Below are positions 25,707 through 40,834 of a stretch of DNA of 64,000 nucleotides, one piece after another (positions within the stretch are counted from its first letter, which is position 1; each line of letters starts with the position of its first letter). Under the pieces are notes generated by a model, which was given only the letters and a program-made list of their open reading frames with translations, searched no databases and had not been told where the DNA came from. The position numbers were made by a program, and so were the translations under genes. This stretch comes from Amaurobius ferox (taxonomy: Eukaryota; Arthropoda; Arachnida; Araneae; Amaurobiidae), in assembly GCA_951213105.1 (NCBI GenBank), contig OX578142.1:5286649-5350648 (forward strand), read 5' to 3'.

Positions 25707-28700
25707 ACAATATCATCCAAATACAGTTTATGATTTCCGTTTTTAGACAGAAAGGTTAATCTCAAAATATATGGAATTAAGCATAAATGGGTTCTAAATT
25801 ACTCTTTTGTTTTATTTGCACTGGATTTGGGAATTCAACACAAAATAAAAATAATTCATTTACGATATCACCCAAATCCAGCTTCCAATTTCCTTTTTCA
25901 CCCAGTAAAGTGAATCTCAAAAAAGATGGAACTAAGCTCAAATCGGTGCTAAATCACACTTTTGTTTTATTTGCATTGGATTTGGGAAATCAACAGAAAA
26001 TGAGAATAATTCAATTACAATATCACCTAAATCAAGCTTCTGATTTCCTTTTTCAGCCAGAAATGTGAATCTGAAAAAAGATGGAATTAACCACAAATGG
26101 GTGCTAAATCACACTTTTGTTTTATTTGCATTGACTTTGGGAAATCAACACAAAATAAGAATAATTCATTTACAATATCTCCCAAATCATTCTTCTGATT
26201 TCCTTTTTGAGCAAGAAAAGTGAATTTAAAAGATGGAATTAAACGCAAATGGGTACTAAACCACTCTTTTGTTTTATTTGCATTGGATTTGGAAAATTAC
26301 TGAAAATAAGAATCATTCACTTACAATATCACCCAAATCAAGCTTCTGATTTCCTTTTTCAGCCAGAAATGTCAATCTCAAAATATATGGAATTAAGCCA
26401 AATGGGTTCTAAATTTCTCTTTTCTTTTATTTGCATTGGATTTGGGAAATTAACAGAAAATAATAATAATTCATTTTAATATCACCCAAATCCAGCGCTC
26501 CCAATTTCCTTTTTCACCCACTAAAGTGAATCTCAAAAAAGATGGAACTAAGCGCAAATCGGTGCTAAATCACACTTTTGTTTTATTTGCACTGGATTTG
26601 GGAAATCAACAGAAAATAAGAATAATTCAATTACAATATCACCTAAATCAAGCTTCAGATTTCATTTTTCAGAAAGAAAAGTGAATCTCAAAAAAGATAG
26701 AATTATGCGCAAATGAGTTCTAAATCACTCACTCTTCTGTTTTATTTCCACTGGCTATAGGAAATCAACAGAAAATAAGAAAAATTCATTTACAATATCA
26801 CCCAAATCAAGTTTATGATTTCCGTTTTAACCAGAAATGTGAATCTCAAAATATATGGAATTAAGCGCAAATGGGTTCTAAATTACTCTTTTGTTATATT
26901 TGCATTGGATTTGGAAAATCAACAGAAAAAAAAATAATTCAGTTACAATATCACCTAAATCAAGCTTTTGATTTCCTTTTTCAGCCAGAAAAGTGAATCT
27001 CAAAAAAGATAGAATTATGCGCAAATGAGTTCTGAATCACTCACTCTTCTGTTTTATTTGCATTGGCTTTGGGAAATCAACGAAAATAGGAAAAATTCAT
27101 TTACAATATCACCCAAATCGAGTTTATGATTTCCGTTTTTAGCCAGAAAAGTGAATCTCAAAATATATGGAATTAAGCACAAATAGGTTCTAAATTACTC
27201 TTTTGTTTTATTTGCATTGGAATTGCGAAATCAACAGAAAATAAAAATAATTCATTTATGATATCACCCAAATCAAGCTTCAGATTTCCTTTTTCAGAGA
27301 GAAATGTGAATCTGAAAAAAGATGGAATTAACTGCAAATGGGAGCTAAATCACACTTTTGTTTTATTTGCATTGGATTTGGGAAATCAACACTAAACAGG
27401 AGTAATTCATTTACAATATCTCCATAATCATTCTTCTGATTTCCATTTTGAGTAAGAAAAGTGAATTTAAAAGATGGAATTAAGCGCAAATGGGTACTAA
27501 TTCACTCTTTTGTTTTATTTGAATTGGATTTGGAAAATTATTTAAAATAAGAATCATTCATTTACAATATCCCCCAAATCAAGCTTCTGAATTTCTTTTT
27601 TCAGACAGAAATGTAAATCTCAAAATATATGGAATAAAGCCAAATGGGTTCTAAATCACTCTTTGGTTTTATTTGCATTGGATTTGGAAAATTACTGAAA
27701 ACAAGAATCATTCATTTACAATATCACCCAAATCATGCTTCTGATTTCCTTTTTCAGCCAGAAATGTCAATCTCAAAATATATGGAATAAAGCCAAATGG
27801 GTTCTAAATAACTCTTTTCTTTTATTCGCATTGGATTCGGGAAATCAACAGAAAATAAGAATAATTCATTTTAATATCACCCAAATCCAGCTTCCAATTT
27901 CCTTTTTTCAGCAAGAAAAGTGAATCTCAAAAAAGATGGAATTAACCACAAATGGGTGCTAAATCACACTTTTGTTTTATTTGCATTGGATTTGGGAAAT
28001 CAACACAAAATAAGAATAATTCATTTGCAATACCTCCCAAATCATTCTTCTGATTTCCTTATGGAGCAAGAAAACTGAATTTAAATGATGGAATTAAGCG
28101 CAGATGAGTTCTAAATAACTCTTTTGTTTTATTTGCATTGGATTTGGAAAATTACTGAAAATAAGAATCATTCATTTACAATATCAACAAAATCAAGCTT
28201 CTGATTTCCTTTTTCAGCCAGAAATGTCAATCTCAAAATATATGGAATTAAGCCATATGGATTCTAAATTGCACTTTTCTTTTATTTGCATTGGATTTGG
28301 GAAATTAGCAGAAAATAAGAATAATTCATTTTAATATCACCCAAATCCAGCTTCCAATTTCCTTTTTCAGCCAGAAAAGTGTATCTCAAAAAAGATGGAA
28401 CTAAGCGCAAATCGGTGCTAAATCACACTTTTGTTTTATTTGCATTGGATTTGGGAAATCAACAAAAATAAGAATAATTCATTTACAATATCTCCCAGGT
28501 CAAGCTCCTGATTTCCTTTTTGAGCCAGAAAAGTGAATCTCAAAAAGATGGAATTAAGCGCAAATGTGTTCTAAAAAACTCTTTTGTTCTATTTGCATTG
28601 GAATTGGAAAATTACTGAAAATAAAAAGCATTCACTTACAATATCACCCAAATCAAGCTTCTGATTTCCTTTTTCAGCCAGAAATGCCAATCTCAAAATA

Positions 28701-31700
28701 TATGGAATTAAGCCAAATGGGTTCTAAATTACACTTTTGTTTCATTTGCATTGGATTTGGGAAATTAACAGAAAATAAGAATAATTCATTTTAATATCAC
28801 CCAAATCCAGCTTCCAATTTCCTTTTTCATCCAGAAAAGTGAATCTCAAAAAAGATGGAATTAAGCGCATATCGGTGCTAAATCACAATTTTGTTTAATT
28901 TGCATTGGATTTGGGAAATCAGCAAAAATAAGAATAATTCATTTACAATATCTCCCAAGTCAAGCTCCGGATTTCCTTTTTGAGCCAGAAAAGTGAATCT
29001 CAAAAAGATGGAATTAAGCGCAGATGGGTTCTAAATAACTCTTTTGTTTTATTTGCATTGGATTTGGAAAATTACTGAAAATAAGAATCATTCATTTACA
29101 ATATCACCCAAATCAAGCTTTTGATTTCCTTTTTCAGCCAGAAATGTCAATCTCAATATATATGGAATTAAGCCAAATGGGTTCTAAATAATCTTTTCTT
29201 TTATTTGCATTGGATTTGGGAAATTAACGAGAAATAAGAATAATTCATTTTAATATCACCCAAATCCAGCTTCCAATTTCCTTTTTCACCCAGTAAAGTG
29301 AATCTCAAAAAAGATGGAACTAAGCGCCAATCGGTGCTAAATCACACTTCTGTTTTATTTGCATTGGATTTGGGAAATCAACAGAAAATAAGAATAATTC
29401 AATTACAATATCACCTAAATCAAGCTTCAGATTTCCTTTTTCAGCCAGAAAAGTGAATCTCAAAAAAGATAGAATTATTCGCAAATGAGTTCTAAATCAC
29501 TCACTCTTCTGTTTTATTTAGATTGGCTATAGGAAATCAACAGAAAATAAGAAAAATTCATTTACAATATCACCCAAATATAATTTATGATTTCCGTTTC
29601 TAGCCAGAAAAGTGAATCTCAAAATATATGGAATTAAGCGCAAATGGGTTCTAAATTACTCTTTTGTTTTATTTGCATTGGAATTGCGAAATCAAGAGAA
29701 AATAAAAATCATCCATTTCTGATATCACACAAATCAAGCTTCAGATTTCCTTTTTCAGCCAGAAAAGTGAATCTCAAAAAAGATAGAATTATACGCAAAT
29801 GAGTTCTAAATCACTCACTCTTCTGTTTTATTTCCATTGGCTATAGGAAATCAACAGAAAATAAGAAAAATTCATTTACAATATCACCCAAATCAAGTTT
29901 ATGATTTCCGTTTCTAGCCAGAAAAGTGAATCTCAAAATATATGGAATTAAGCGCAAATGGGTTCTAAATTACTCTTTTGTTTTATTTACATTAAAATTG
30001 CGAAATCAAGAGAAAAAAAAATCATTCATTTATGATATCACACAAATCAAGCTTCAGATTTCCTTTTTCAGCCAGAAATGTGAATCTGAAAAAAGATGGA
30101 ATTAACTGCAAATGGGTGTTAAATCACACTTTTGTTTTATTTGCATTGGATTTGGGAAATCAACAAAAATAAGAATAATTCTATTTAATATAACCCAAAT
30201 CCAGCGCTTCCAATTTCCTTTTTTACCCAGTAAAGTGAATCTCAAAAAAGATGGAACTAAGCGAAAATCGGTGCTAAATCACACTTTTGTTTTATTTGCA
30301 CTGGATTTGGGAAATCAACAGAAAATAAGAATAATTCAATTACAATATCACCTAAATCAAGCTTCAGATTTCATTTTTCAGAAAGAAAAGTGAATCTCAA
30401 AAAAGATAGAATTATGTGCAAATGAGTTCTAAATTACTCACTCTTCTGTTTTATTTCCACTGGCTATAGGAAATCAACAGAAAATAAGAAAAATTCATTT
30501 ACAATATCACCCAAATCAAGTTTATGTTTTCCGTTTTAACCAGAAATGTGAATCTCAAAATATATGGAATTAAGCGCAAATGGGTTCTAAATTACGCTTT
30601 TGTTATATTTGCATTGGATTTGGGAAATCAACAGAAAAAAAAATAATTCAATTACAATATCACCTAAATCAAGCTTTTTATTTCCTTTTTCAGCCAGAAA
30701 AGTGAATCTCAAAAAAGATAGAATTATGCGCAAATAAGTTCTGAATCACTCACTCTTCTGTTTTATTTAAATTGGCTTTGGGAAATCAACGAAAATAGGA
30801 AAAATTCATTTACAATATCACCCAAATAGAGTTTATGATTTCCGTTTTTAGCCAGAAAAGTGAATCTCAAAATATATGGAATTAAGCGCAAATAGGTTCT
30901 AAATTACTCTTTTGTTTTATTTGCATTGGAATTGCGAAATCAACAGAAAATAAAAATAATTCATTTATGATATCACCCAAATCAAGCTTCAGATTTCCTT
31001 TTTCAGACAGAAATGTGAATCTGAAAAAAGATGGAATTAACTGCAAATGGAAGCTAAATCACACTTTTGTTTTATTTGCATTGGATTTGGGAAATCAACA
31101 CTAAACAGGAGTAATTCATTTACAATATCTCCATAATCATTCTTCTGATTTCCATTTTGAGTAAGAAAAGTGAATTTAAAAGATGGAATTAAGCGCAAAT
31201 GGGTACTAATTCACTCTTTTGTTTTATTTGAATTGGATTTGGAAAATTATTTAAAATAAGAATCATTCATTTACAATATCCCCCAAATCAAGCTTCTGAA
31301 TTTCTTTTTTCAGACAGAAATGTAAATCTCAAAATATATGGAATAAAGCCAAATGGGTTCTAAATCACTCTTTGGTTTTATTTGCATTGGATTTGGAAAA
31401 TTACTGAAAACAAGAATCATTCATTTACAATATCACCCAAATCATGCTTCTGATTTCCTTTTTCAGCCAGAAATGTCAATCTCAAAATATATGGAATAAA
31501 GCCAAATGGGTTCTAAATAACTCTTTTCTTTTATTCGCATTGGATTCGGGAAATCAACAGAAAATAAGAATAATTCATTTTAATATCACCCAAATCCAGC
31601 TTCCAATTTCCTTTTTTCAGCAAGAAAAGTGAATCTCAAAAAAGATGGAATTAACCACAAATGGGTGCTAAATCACACTTTTGTTTTATTTGCATTGGAT

Positions 31701-31900
31701 TTGGGAAATCAACACAAAATAAGAATAATTCATTTGCAATACCTCCCAAATCATTCTTCTGATTTCCTTATGGAGCAAGAAAACTGAATTTAAATGATGG
31801 AATTAAGCGCAAATGGGTTCTAAATAACTCTTTTGTTTTATTTGCATTGGATTTGGAAAATTACTGAAAATAAGAATCATTCATTTACATTATCATCCAA

Positions 31901-31959
31901 TCCGGATATCCAACTTGCCGCTCTATGTCTTAGGACGAGTCGGCTGGCCTGGGCTTTCG
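31901..31959 (+). repeat. 59-bp insert, copy 11 (GGATATC form)
   Basis: Left flank reads ACATTATCATCCAA and right flank ACAATATCATCCAA, one mismatch. The copy sits in the first 1464-bp sub-unit. Confidence 0.85.
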
Positions 31960-33364
31960 ACAATATCATCCAAATTCAGTTTATGATTTCCGTTTTTAGA
32001 CAGAAAGGTGAATCTCAAAATATATGGAATTAAGCATAAATGGGTTCTAAATTACTCTTTTGTTTTATTTGCACTGGATTTGGGAATTTAACAGAAAATA
32101 AAAATAATTCATTTACGATATAACCCAAATCAAGCTTCTGAATTCCTTTTTTCAGCCAGAAATATAAATCTCAAAATATATGGAAGTAAGTCCAAATGGG
32201 TTCTAAATTACTCTTTTGTTTTATTTGCATTGGCTTTGGGAAATCAACCAAAAATAAGAAAAATTCATTTACAATATCACCCAAATCAAGTTTATGATTT
32301 CCGTTTTTAGCCAGAAAAGTGAATCTCTAAATATTTGGAATTATGCGCAAATGGGTTCTAAATTACTCTTTAGTTTTTTTGCATTGGAGTTGGGAAATCA
32401 ACAGAAAATAAAAATTAATCATTTCCAATATCACCCAAATCAAGCTTCAGATTTCCTTTTACAGCCAGAAATGTGAATCTCAAAAAGATAAAATTATGCG
32501 CAAATGAGTTCTAAATCACTCACTCTTCTGTTTTATTTTCATTGGCTATAGGAAATCAACAGAAAATAAGAAAAATTCATTTACAATATCACCCAAATCA
32601 AGTTTATGATTTCCGTTTCTAGCCAGAAAAGTGAATTTCAAAATATATGGAATTAAGCGCAAATGGGATCTAAATTACTCTTTTGTTTTATTTGCATTGG
32701 AATTGCGAAATCAAGAGAAAATAAAAATCATTCATTTATGATATCACACAAATCAAGCTTCAGATTTCCTTTTTCAGCCAGAAATGTGAATCTCAAAATA
32801 TATGGAATAAAGCCAAATGGGTTCTAAATCACTCTTTGGTTTTATTTGCATTGGATTTGGAAAATTACTGAAAACAAGAATCATTCATTTACAATATCAC
32901 CCAAATCATGCTTCTGATTTCCTTTTTCAGCCAGAAATGTCAATCTCAAAATATATGGAATAAAGCCAAATGGGTTCTAAATAACTCTTTTCTTTTATTC
33001 GCATTGGATTCGGGAAATCAACAGAAAATAAGAATAATTCATTTTAATATCACCCAAATCCAGCTTCCAATTTCCTTTTTTCAGCAAGAAAAGTGAATCT
33101 CAAAAAAGATGGAATTAACCACAAATGGGTGCTAAATCACACTTTTGTTTTATTTGCATTGGATTTGGGAAATCAACACAAAATAAGAATAATTCATTTG
33201 CAATACCTCCCAAATCATTCTTCTGATTTCCTTATGGAGCAAGAAAACTGAATTTAAATGATGGAATTAAGCGCAAATGGGTTCTAAATAACTCTTTTGT
33301 TTTATTTGCATTGGATTTGGAAAATTACTGAAAATAAGAATCATTCATTTACATTATCATCCAA

Positions 33365-33423
33365 TCCGAATATCCAACTTGCCGCTCTATGTCTTAGGAC
33401 GAGTCGGCTGGCCTGGGCTTTCG
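33365..33423 (+). repeat. 59-bp insert, copy 12 (GAATATC form)
   Basis: 1464 bp after copy 11, with a G to A change near its start that is shared only with copy 15. Confidence 0.85.
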
Positions 33424-34521
33424 ACAATATCATCCAAATTCAGTTTATGATTTCCGTTTTTAGACAGAAAGGTGAATCTCAAAATATATGGAATTAAGCA
33501 TAAATGGGTTCTAAATTACTCTTTTGTTTTATTTGCACTGGATTTGGGAATTTAACAGAAAATAAAAATAATTCATTTACGATATAACCCAAATCAAGCT
33601 TCTGAATTCCTTTTTTCAGCCAGAAATATAAATCTCAAAATATATGGAAGTAAGTCCAAATGGGTTCTAAATTACTCTTTTGTTTTATTTGCATTGGCTT
33701 TGGGAAATCAACCAAAAATAAGAAAAATTCATTTACAATATCACCCAAATCAAGTTTATGATTTCCGTTTTTAGCCAGAAAAGTGAATCTCTAAATATTT
33801 GGAATTATGCGCAAATGGGTTCTAAATTACTCTTTAGTTTTTTTGCATTGGAGTTGGGAAATCAACAGAAAATAAAAATTAATCATTTCCAATATCACCC
33901 AAATCAAGCTTCAGATTTCCTTTTACAGCCAGAAATGTGAATCTCAAAAAGATAAAATTATGCGCAAATGAGTTCTAAATCACTCACTCTTCTGTTTTAT
34001 TTTCATTGGCTATAGGAAATCAACAGAAAATAAGAAAAATTCATTTACAATATCACCCAAATCAAGGTTCAGATTTCCTTTTACAGCCAGAAATGTGAAT
34101 CTTAAAAAAGATGGAATGAACCGCAAATGGGAGCTAAATCACTCTTTTGTTTTATTTGCATTGGATTTGGGAAATTAACAGAAAATAAGAATAATTCATT
34201 TTAATATCACCCAAATCCAGCTTCCAATTTCCTTTTTCATCCAGAAAAGTGAATCTCAAAAAAGATGGAATTAAGCGCATATCGGTTCTAATTCACACTT
34301 TTGTTTAATTTGCATTGGATTTGGGAAATTAACTGAAAATAAGAATAATTCATTTACAATATCTCCCAAGTCAAGTTCCAGATTTCCTTTTTGAGCCAGA
34401 AAAGTGAATCCCAAAAGATGGAATTAAGCGCAGATGGGTTCTAAATAACTCTTTTGTTTTATTTGCATTGGATATTGAAAATTACTGAAAATAAGAATCA
34501 TTCATTTACAATATCATCCAA

Positions 34522-34580
34522 TCCGGCTATCCAACTTGCCGCTCTATATCTTAGGACGAGTCGGCTGGCCTGGGCTTTCG
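34522..34580 (+). repeat. 59-bp insert, copy 13 (GGCTATC form)
   Basis: Counterpart of copy 10 in the second 8875-bp unit; offset 8874 because the second unit lacks one base upstream. Confidence 0.85.
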
Positions 34581-37500
34581 ACAATATCATCCAAATACAG
34601 TTTATGATTTCCGTTTTTAGACAGAAAGGTTAATCTCAAAATATATGGAATTAAGCATAAATGGGTTCTAAATTACTCTTTTGTTTTATTTGCACTGGAT
34701 TTGGGAATTCAACACAAAATAAAAATAATTCATTTACGATATCACCCAAATCCAGCTTCCAATTTCCTTTTTCACCCAGTAAAGTGAATCTCAAAAAAGA
34801 TGGAACTAAGCTCAAATCGGTGCTAAATCACACTTTTGTTTTATTTGCATTGGATTTGGGAAATCAACAGAAAATGAGAATAATTCAATTACAATATCAC
34901 CTAAATCAAGCTTCTGATTTCCTTTTTCAGCCAGAAATGTGAATCTGAAAAAAGATGGAATTAACCACAAATGGGTGCTAAATCACACTTTTGTTTTATT
35001 TGCATTGACTTTGGGAAATCAACACAAAATAAGAATAATTCATTTACAATATCTCCCAAATCATTCTTCTGATTTCCTTTTTGAGCAAGAAAAGTGAATT
35101 TAAAAGATGGAATTAAACGCAAATGGGTACTAAACCACTCTTTTGTTTTATTTGCATTGGATTTGGAAAATTACTGAAAATAAGAATCATTCACTTACAA
35201 TATCACCCAAATCAAGCTTCTGATTTCCTTTTTCAGCCAGAAATGTCAATCTCAAAATATATGGAATTAAGCCAAATGGGTTCTAAATTTCTCTTTTCTT
35301 TTATTTGCATTGGATTTGGGAAATTAACAGAAAATAATAATAATTCATTTTAATATCACCCAAATCCAGCGCTCCCAATTTCCTTTTTCACCCACTAAAG
35401 TGAATCTCAAAAAAGATGGAACTAAGCGCAAATCGGTGCTAAATCACACTTTTGTTTTATTTGCACTGGATTTGGGAAATCAACAGAAAATAAGAATAAT
35501 TCAATTACAATATCACCTAAATCAAGCTTCAGATTTCATTTTTCAGAAAGAAAAGTGAATCTCAAAAAAGATAGAATTATGCGCAAATGAGTTCTAAATC
35601 ACTCACTCTTCTGTTTTATTTCCACTGGCTATAGGAAATCAACAGAAAATAAGAAAAATTCATTTACAATATCACCCAAATCAAGTTTATGATTTCCGTT
35701 TTAACCAGAAATGTGAATCTCAAAATATATGGAATTAAGCGCAAATGGGTTCTAAATTACTCTTTTGTTATATTTGCATTGGATTTGGAAAATCAACAGA
35801 AAAAAAAAATAATTCAGTTACAATATCACCTAAATCAAGCTTTTGATTTCCTTTTTCAGCCAGAAAAGTGAATCTCAAAAAAGATAGAATTATGCGCAAA
35901 TGAGTTCTGAATCACTCACTCTTCTGTTTTATTTGCATTGGCTTTGGGAAATCAACGAAAATAGGAAAAATTCATTTACAATATCACCCAAATCGAGTTT
36001 ATGATTTCCGTTTTTAGCCAGAAAAGTGAATCTCAAAATATATGGAATTAAGCACAAATAGGTTCTAAATTACTCTTTTGTTTTATTTGCATTGGAATTG
36101 CGAAATCAACAGAAAATAAAAATAATTCATTTATGATATCACCCAAATCAAGCTTCAGATTTCCTTTTTCAGAGAGAAATGTGAATCTGAAAAAAGATGG
36201 AATTAACTGCAAATGGGAGCTAAATCACACTTTTGTTTTATTTGCATTGGATTTGGGAAATCAACACTAAACAGGAGTAATTCATTTACAATATCTCCAT
36301 AATCATTCTTCTGATTTCCATTTTGAGTAAGAAAAGTGAATTTAAAAGATGGAATTAAGCGCAAATGGGTACTAATTCACTCTTTTGTTTTATTTGAATT
36401 GGATTTGGAAAATTATTTAAAATAAGAATCATTCATTTACAATATCCCCCAAATCAAGCTTCTGAATTTCTTTTTTCAGACAGAAATGTAAATCTCAAAA
36501 TATATGGAATAAAGCCAAATGGGTTCTAAATCACTCTTTGGTTTTATTTGCATTGGATTTGGAAAATTACTGAAAACAAGAATCATTCATTTACAATATC
36601 ACCCAAATCATGCTTCTGATTTCCTTTTTCAGCCAGAAATGTCAATCTCAAAATATATGGAATAAAGCCAAATGGGTTCTAAATAACTCTTTTCTTTTAT
36701 TCGCATTGGATTCGGGAAATCAACAGAAAATAAGAATAATTCATTTTAATATCACCCAAATCCAGCTTCCAATTTCCTTTTTTCAGCAAGAAAAGTGAAT
36801 CTCAAAAAAGATGGAATTAACCACAAATGGGTGCTAAATCACACTTTTGTTTTATTTGCATTGGATTTGGGAAATCAACACAAAATAAGAATAATTCATT
36901 TGCAATACCTCCCAAATCATTCTTCTGATTTCCTTATGGAGCAAGAAAACTGAATTTAAATGATGGAATTAAGCGCAGATGAGTTCTAAATAACTCTTTT
37001 GTTTTATTTGCATTGGATTTGGAAAATTACTGAAAATAAGAATCATTCATTTACAATATCAACAAAATCAAGCTTCTGATTTCCTTTTTCAGCCAGAAAT
37101 GTCAATCTCAAAATATATGGAATTAAGCCATATGGATTCTAAATTGCACTTTTCTTTTATTTGCATTGGATTTGGGAAATTAGCAGAAAATAAGAATAAT
37201 TCATTTTAATATCACCCAAATCCAGCTTCCAATTTCCTTTTTCAGCCAGAAAAGTGTATCTCAAAAAAGATGGAACTAAGCGCAAATCGGTGCTAAATCA
37301 CACTTTTGTTTTATTTGCATTGGATTTGGGAAATCAACAAAAATAAGAATAATTCATTTACAATATCTCCCAGGTCAAGCTCCTGATTTCCTTTTTGAGC
37401 CAGAAAAGTGAATCTCAAAAAGATGGAATTAAGCGCAAATGTGTTCTAAAAAACTCTTTTGTTCTATTTGCATTGGAATTGGAAAATTACTGAAAATAAA

Positions 37501-40500
37501 AAGCATTCACTTACAATATCACCCAAATCAAGCTTCTGATTTCCTTTTTCAGCCAGAAATGCCAATCTCAAAATATATGGAATTAAGCCAAATGGGTTCT
37601 AAATTACACTTTTGTTTCATTTGCATTGGATTTGGGAAATTAACAGAAAATAAGAATAATTCATTTTAATATCACCCAAATCCAGCTTCCAATTTCCTTT
37701 TTCATCCAGAAAAGTGAATCTCAAAAAAGATGGAATTAAGCGCATATCGGTGCTAAATCACAATTTTGTTTAATTTGCATTGGATTTGGGAAATCAGCAA
37801 AAATAAGAATAATTCATTTACAATATCTCCCAAGTCAAGCTCCGGATTTCCTTTTTGAGCCAGAAAAGTGAATCTCAAAAAGATGGAATTAAGCGCAGAT
37901 GGGTTCTAAATAACTCTTTTGTTTTATTTGCATTGGATTTGGAAAATTACTGAAAATAAGAATCATTCATTTACAATATCACCCAAATCAAGCTTTTGAT
38001 TTCCTTTTTCAGCCAGAAATGTCAATCTCAATATATATGGAATTAAGCCAAATGGGTTCTAAATAATCTTTTCTTTTATTTGCATTGGATTTGGGAAATT
38101 AACGAGAAATAAGAATAATTCATTTTAATATCACCCAAATCCAGCTTCCAATTTCCTTTTTCACCCAGTAAAGTGAATCTCAAAAAAGATGGAACTAAGC
38201 GCCAATCGGTGCTAAATCACACTTCTGTTTTATTTGCATTGGATTTGGGAAATCAACAGAAAATAAGAATAATTCAATTACAATATCACCTAAATCAAGC
38301 TTCAGATTTCCTTTTTCAGCCAGAAAAGTGAATCTCAAAAAAGATAGAATTATTCGCAAATGAGTTCTAAATCACTCACTCTTCTGTTTTATTTAGATTG
38401 GCTATAGGAAATCAACAGAAAATAAGAAAAATTCATTTACAATATCACCCAAATATAATTTATGATTTCCGTTTCTAGCCAGAAAAGTGAATCTCAAAAT
38501 ATATGGAATTAAGCGCAAATGGGTTCTAAATTACTCTTTTGTTTTATTTGCATTGGAATTGCGAAATCAAGAGAAAATAAAAATCATCCATTTCTGATAT
38601 CACACAAATCAAGCTTCAGATTTCCTTTTTCAGCCAGAAAAGTGAATCTCAAAAAAGATAGAATTATACGCAAATGAGTTCTAAATCACTCACTCTTCTG
38701 TTTTATTTCCATTGGCTATAGGAAATCAACAGAAAATAAGAAAAATTCATTTACAATATCACCCAAATCAAGTTTATGATTTCCGTTTCTAGCCAGAAAA
38801 GTGAATCTCAAAATATATGGAATTAAGCGCAAATGGGTTCTAAATTACTCTTTTGTTTTATTTACATTAAAATTGCGAAATCAAGAGAAAAAAAAATCAT
38901 TCATTTATGATATCACACAAATCAAGCTTCAGATTTCCTTTTTCAGCCAGAAATGTGAATCTGAAAAAAGATGGAATTAACTGCAAATGGGTGTTAAATC
39001 ACACTTTTGTTTTATTTGCATTGGATTTGGGAAATCAACAAAAATAAGAATAATTCTATTTAATATAACCCAAATCCAGCGCTTCCAATTTCCTTTTTTA
39101 CCCAGTAAAGTGAATCTCAAAAAAGATGGAACTAAGCGAAAATCGGTGCTAAATCACACTTTTGTTTTATTTGCACTGGATTTGGGAAATCAACAGAAAA
39201 TAAGAATAATTCAATTACAATATCACCTAAATCAAGCTTCAGATTTCATTTTTCAGAAAGAAAAGTGAATCTCAAAAAAGATAGAATTATGTGCAAATGA
39301 GTTCTAAATTACTCACTCTTCTGTTTTATTTCCACTGGCTATAGGAAATCAACAGAAAATAAGAAAAATTCATTTACAATATCACCCAAATCAAGTTTAT
39401 GTTTTCCGTTTTAACCAGAAATGTGAATCTCAAAATATATGGAATTAAGCGCAAATGGGTTCTAAATTACGCTTTTGTTATATTTGCATTGGATTTGGGA
39501 AATCAACAGAAAAAAAAATAATTCAATTACAATATCACCTAAATCAAGCTTTTTATTTCCTTTTTCAGCCAGAAAAGTGAATCTCAAAAAAGATAGAATT
39601 ATGCGCAAATAAGTTCTGAATCACTCACTCTTCTGTTTTATTTAAATTGGCTTTGGGAAATCAACGAAAATAGGAAAAATTCATTTACAATATCACCCAA
39701 ATAGAGTTTATGATTTCCGTTTTTAGCCAGAAAAGTGAATCTCAAAATATATGGAATTAAGCGCAAATAGGTTCTAAATTACTCTTTTGTTTTATTTGCA
39801 TTGGAATTGCGAAATCAACAGAAAATAAAAATAATTCATTTATGATATCACCCAAATCAAGCTTCAGATTTCCTTTTTCAGACAGAAATGTGAATCTGAA
39901 AAAAGATGGAATTAACTGCAAATGGAAGCTAAATCACACTTTTGTTTTATTTGCATTGGATTTGGGAAATCAACACTAAACAGGAGTAATTCATTTACAA
40001 TATCTCCATAATCATTCTTCTGATTTCCATTTTGAGTAAGAAAAGTGAATTTAAAAGATGGAATTAAGCGCAAATGGGTACTAATTCACTCTTTTGTTTT
40101 ATTTGAATTGGATTTGGAAAATTATTTAAAATAAGAATCATTCATTTACAATATCCCCCAAATCAAGCTTCTGAATTTCTTTTTTCAGACAGAAATGTAA
40201 ATCTCAAAATATATGGAATAAAGCCAAATGGGTTCTAAATCACTCTTTGGTTTTATTTGCATTGGATTTGGAAAATTACTGAAAACAAGAATCATTCATT
40301 TACAATATCACCCAAATCATGCTTCTGATTTCCTTTTTCAGCCAGAAATGTCAATCTCAAAATATATGGAATAAAGCCAAATGGGTTCTAAATAACTCTT
40401 TTCTTTTATTCGCATTGGATTCGGGAAATCAACAGAAAATAAGAATAATTCATTTTAATATCACCCAAATCCAGCTTCCAATTTCCTTTTTTCAGCAAGA

Positions 40501-40775
40501 AAAGTGAATCTCAAAAAAGATGGAATTAACCACAAATGGGTGCTAAATCACACTTTTGTTTTATTTGCATTGGATTTGGGAAATCAACACAAAATAAGAA
40601 TAATTCATTTGCAATACCTCCCAAATCATTCTTCTGATTTCCTTATGGAGCAAGAAAACTGAATTTAAATGATGGAATTAAGCGCAAATGGGTTCTAAAT
40701 AACTCTTTTGTTTTATTTGCATTGGATTTGGAAAATTACTGAAAATAAGAATCATTCATTTACATTATCATCCAA

Positions 40776-40834
40776 TCCGGATATCCAACTTGCCGCTCTC
40801 TGTCTTAGGACGAGTCGGCTGGCCTGGGCTTTCG
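40776..40834 (+). repeat. 59-bp insert, copy 14 (GGATATC form)
   Basis: Counterpart of copy 11, with one private change (CTCTCTGTC instead of CTCTATGTC). Confidence 0.85.

Larger units (their letters stand above)
25191..34065 (+). repeat. 8875-bp higher-order unit, copy A
   Basis: Corresponds base for base, apart from rare differences, to 34066-42940. Matched landmarks keep an offset of 8874-8875 bp over the whole length (25787/34661, 27735/36610, 28564/37439, 30112/38987, 31444/40319, 33297/42172). Both copies begin GGTTCAGATTTCC. Without its three 59-bp inserts it holds about 56 monomers. It contains a nested 1464-bp duplication (31330-32793 and 32794 onward; landmarks 31444/32908, 31833/33297 and 32294/33758), equal to nine monomers plus one insert. 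Confidence 0.9.
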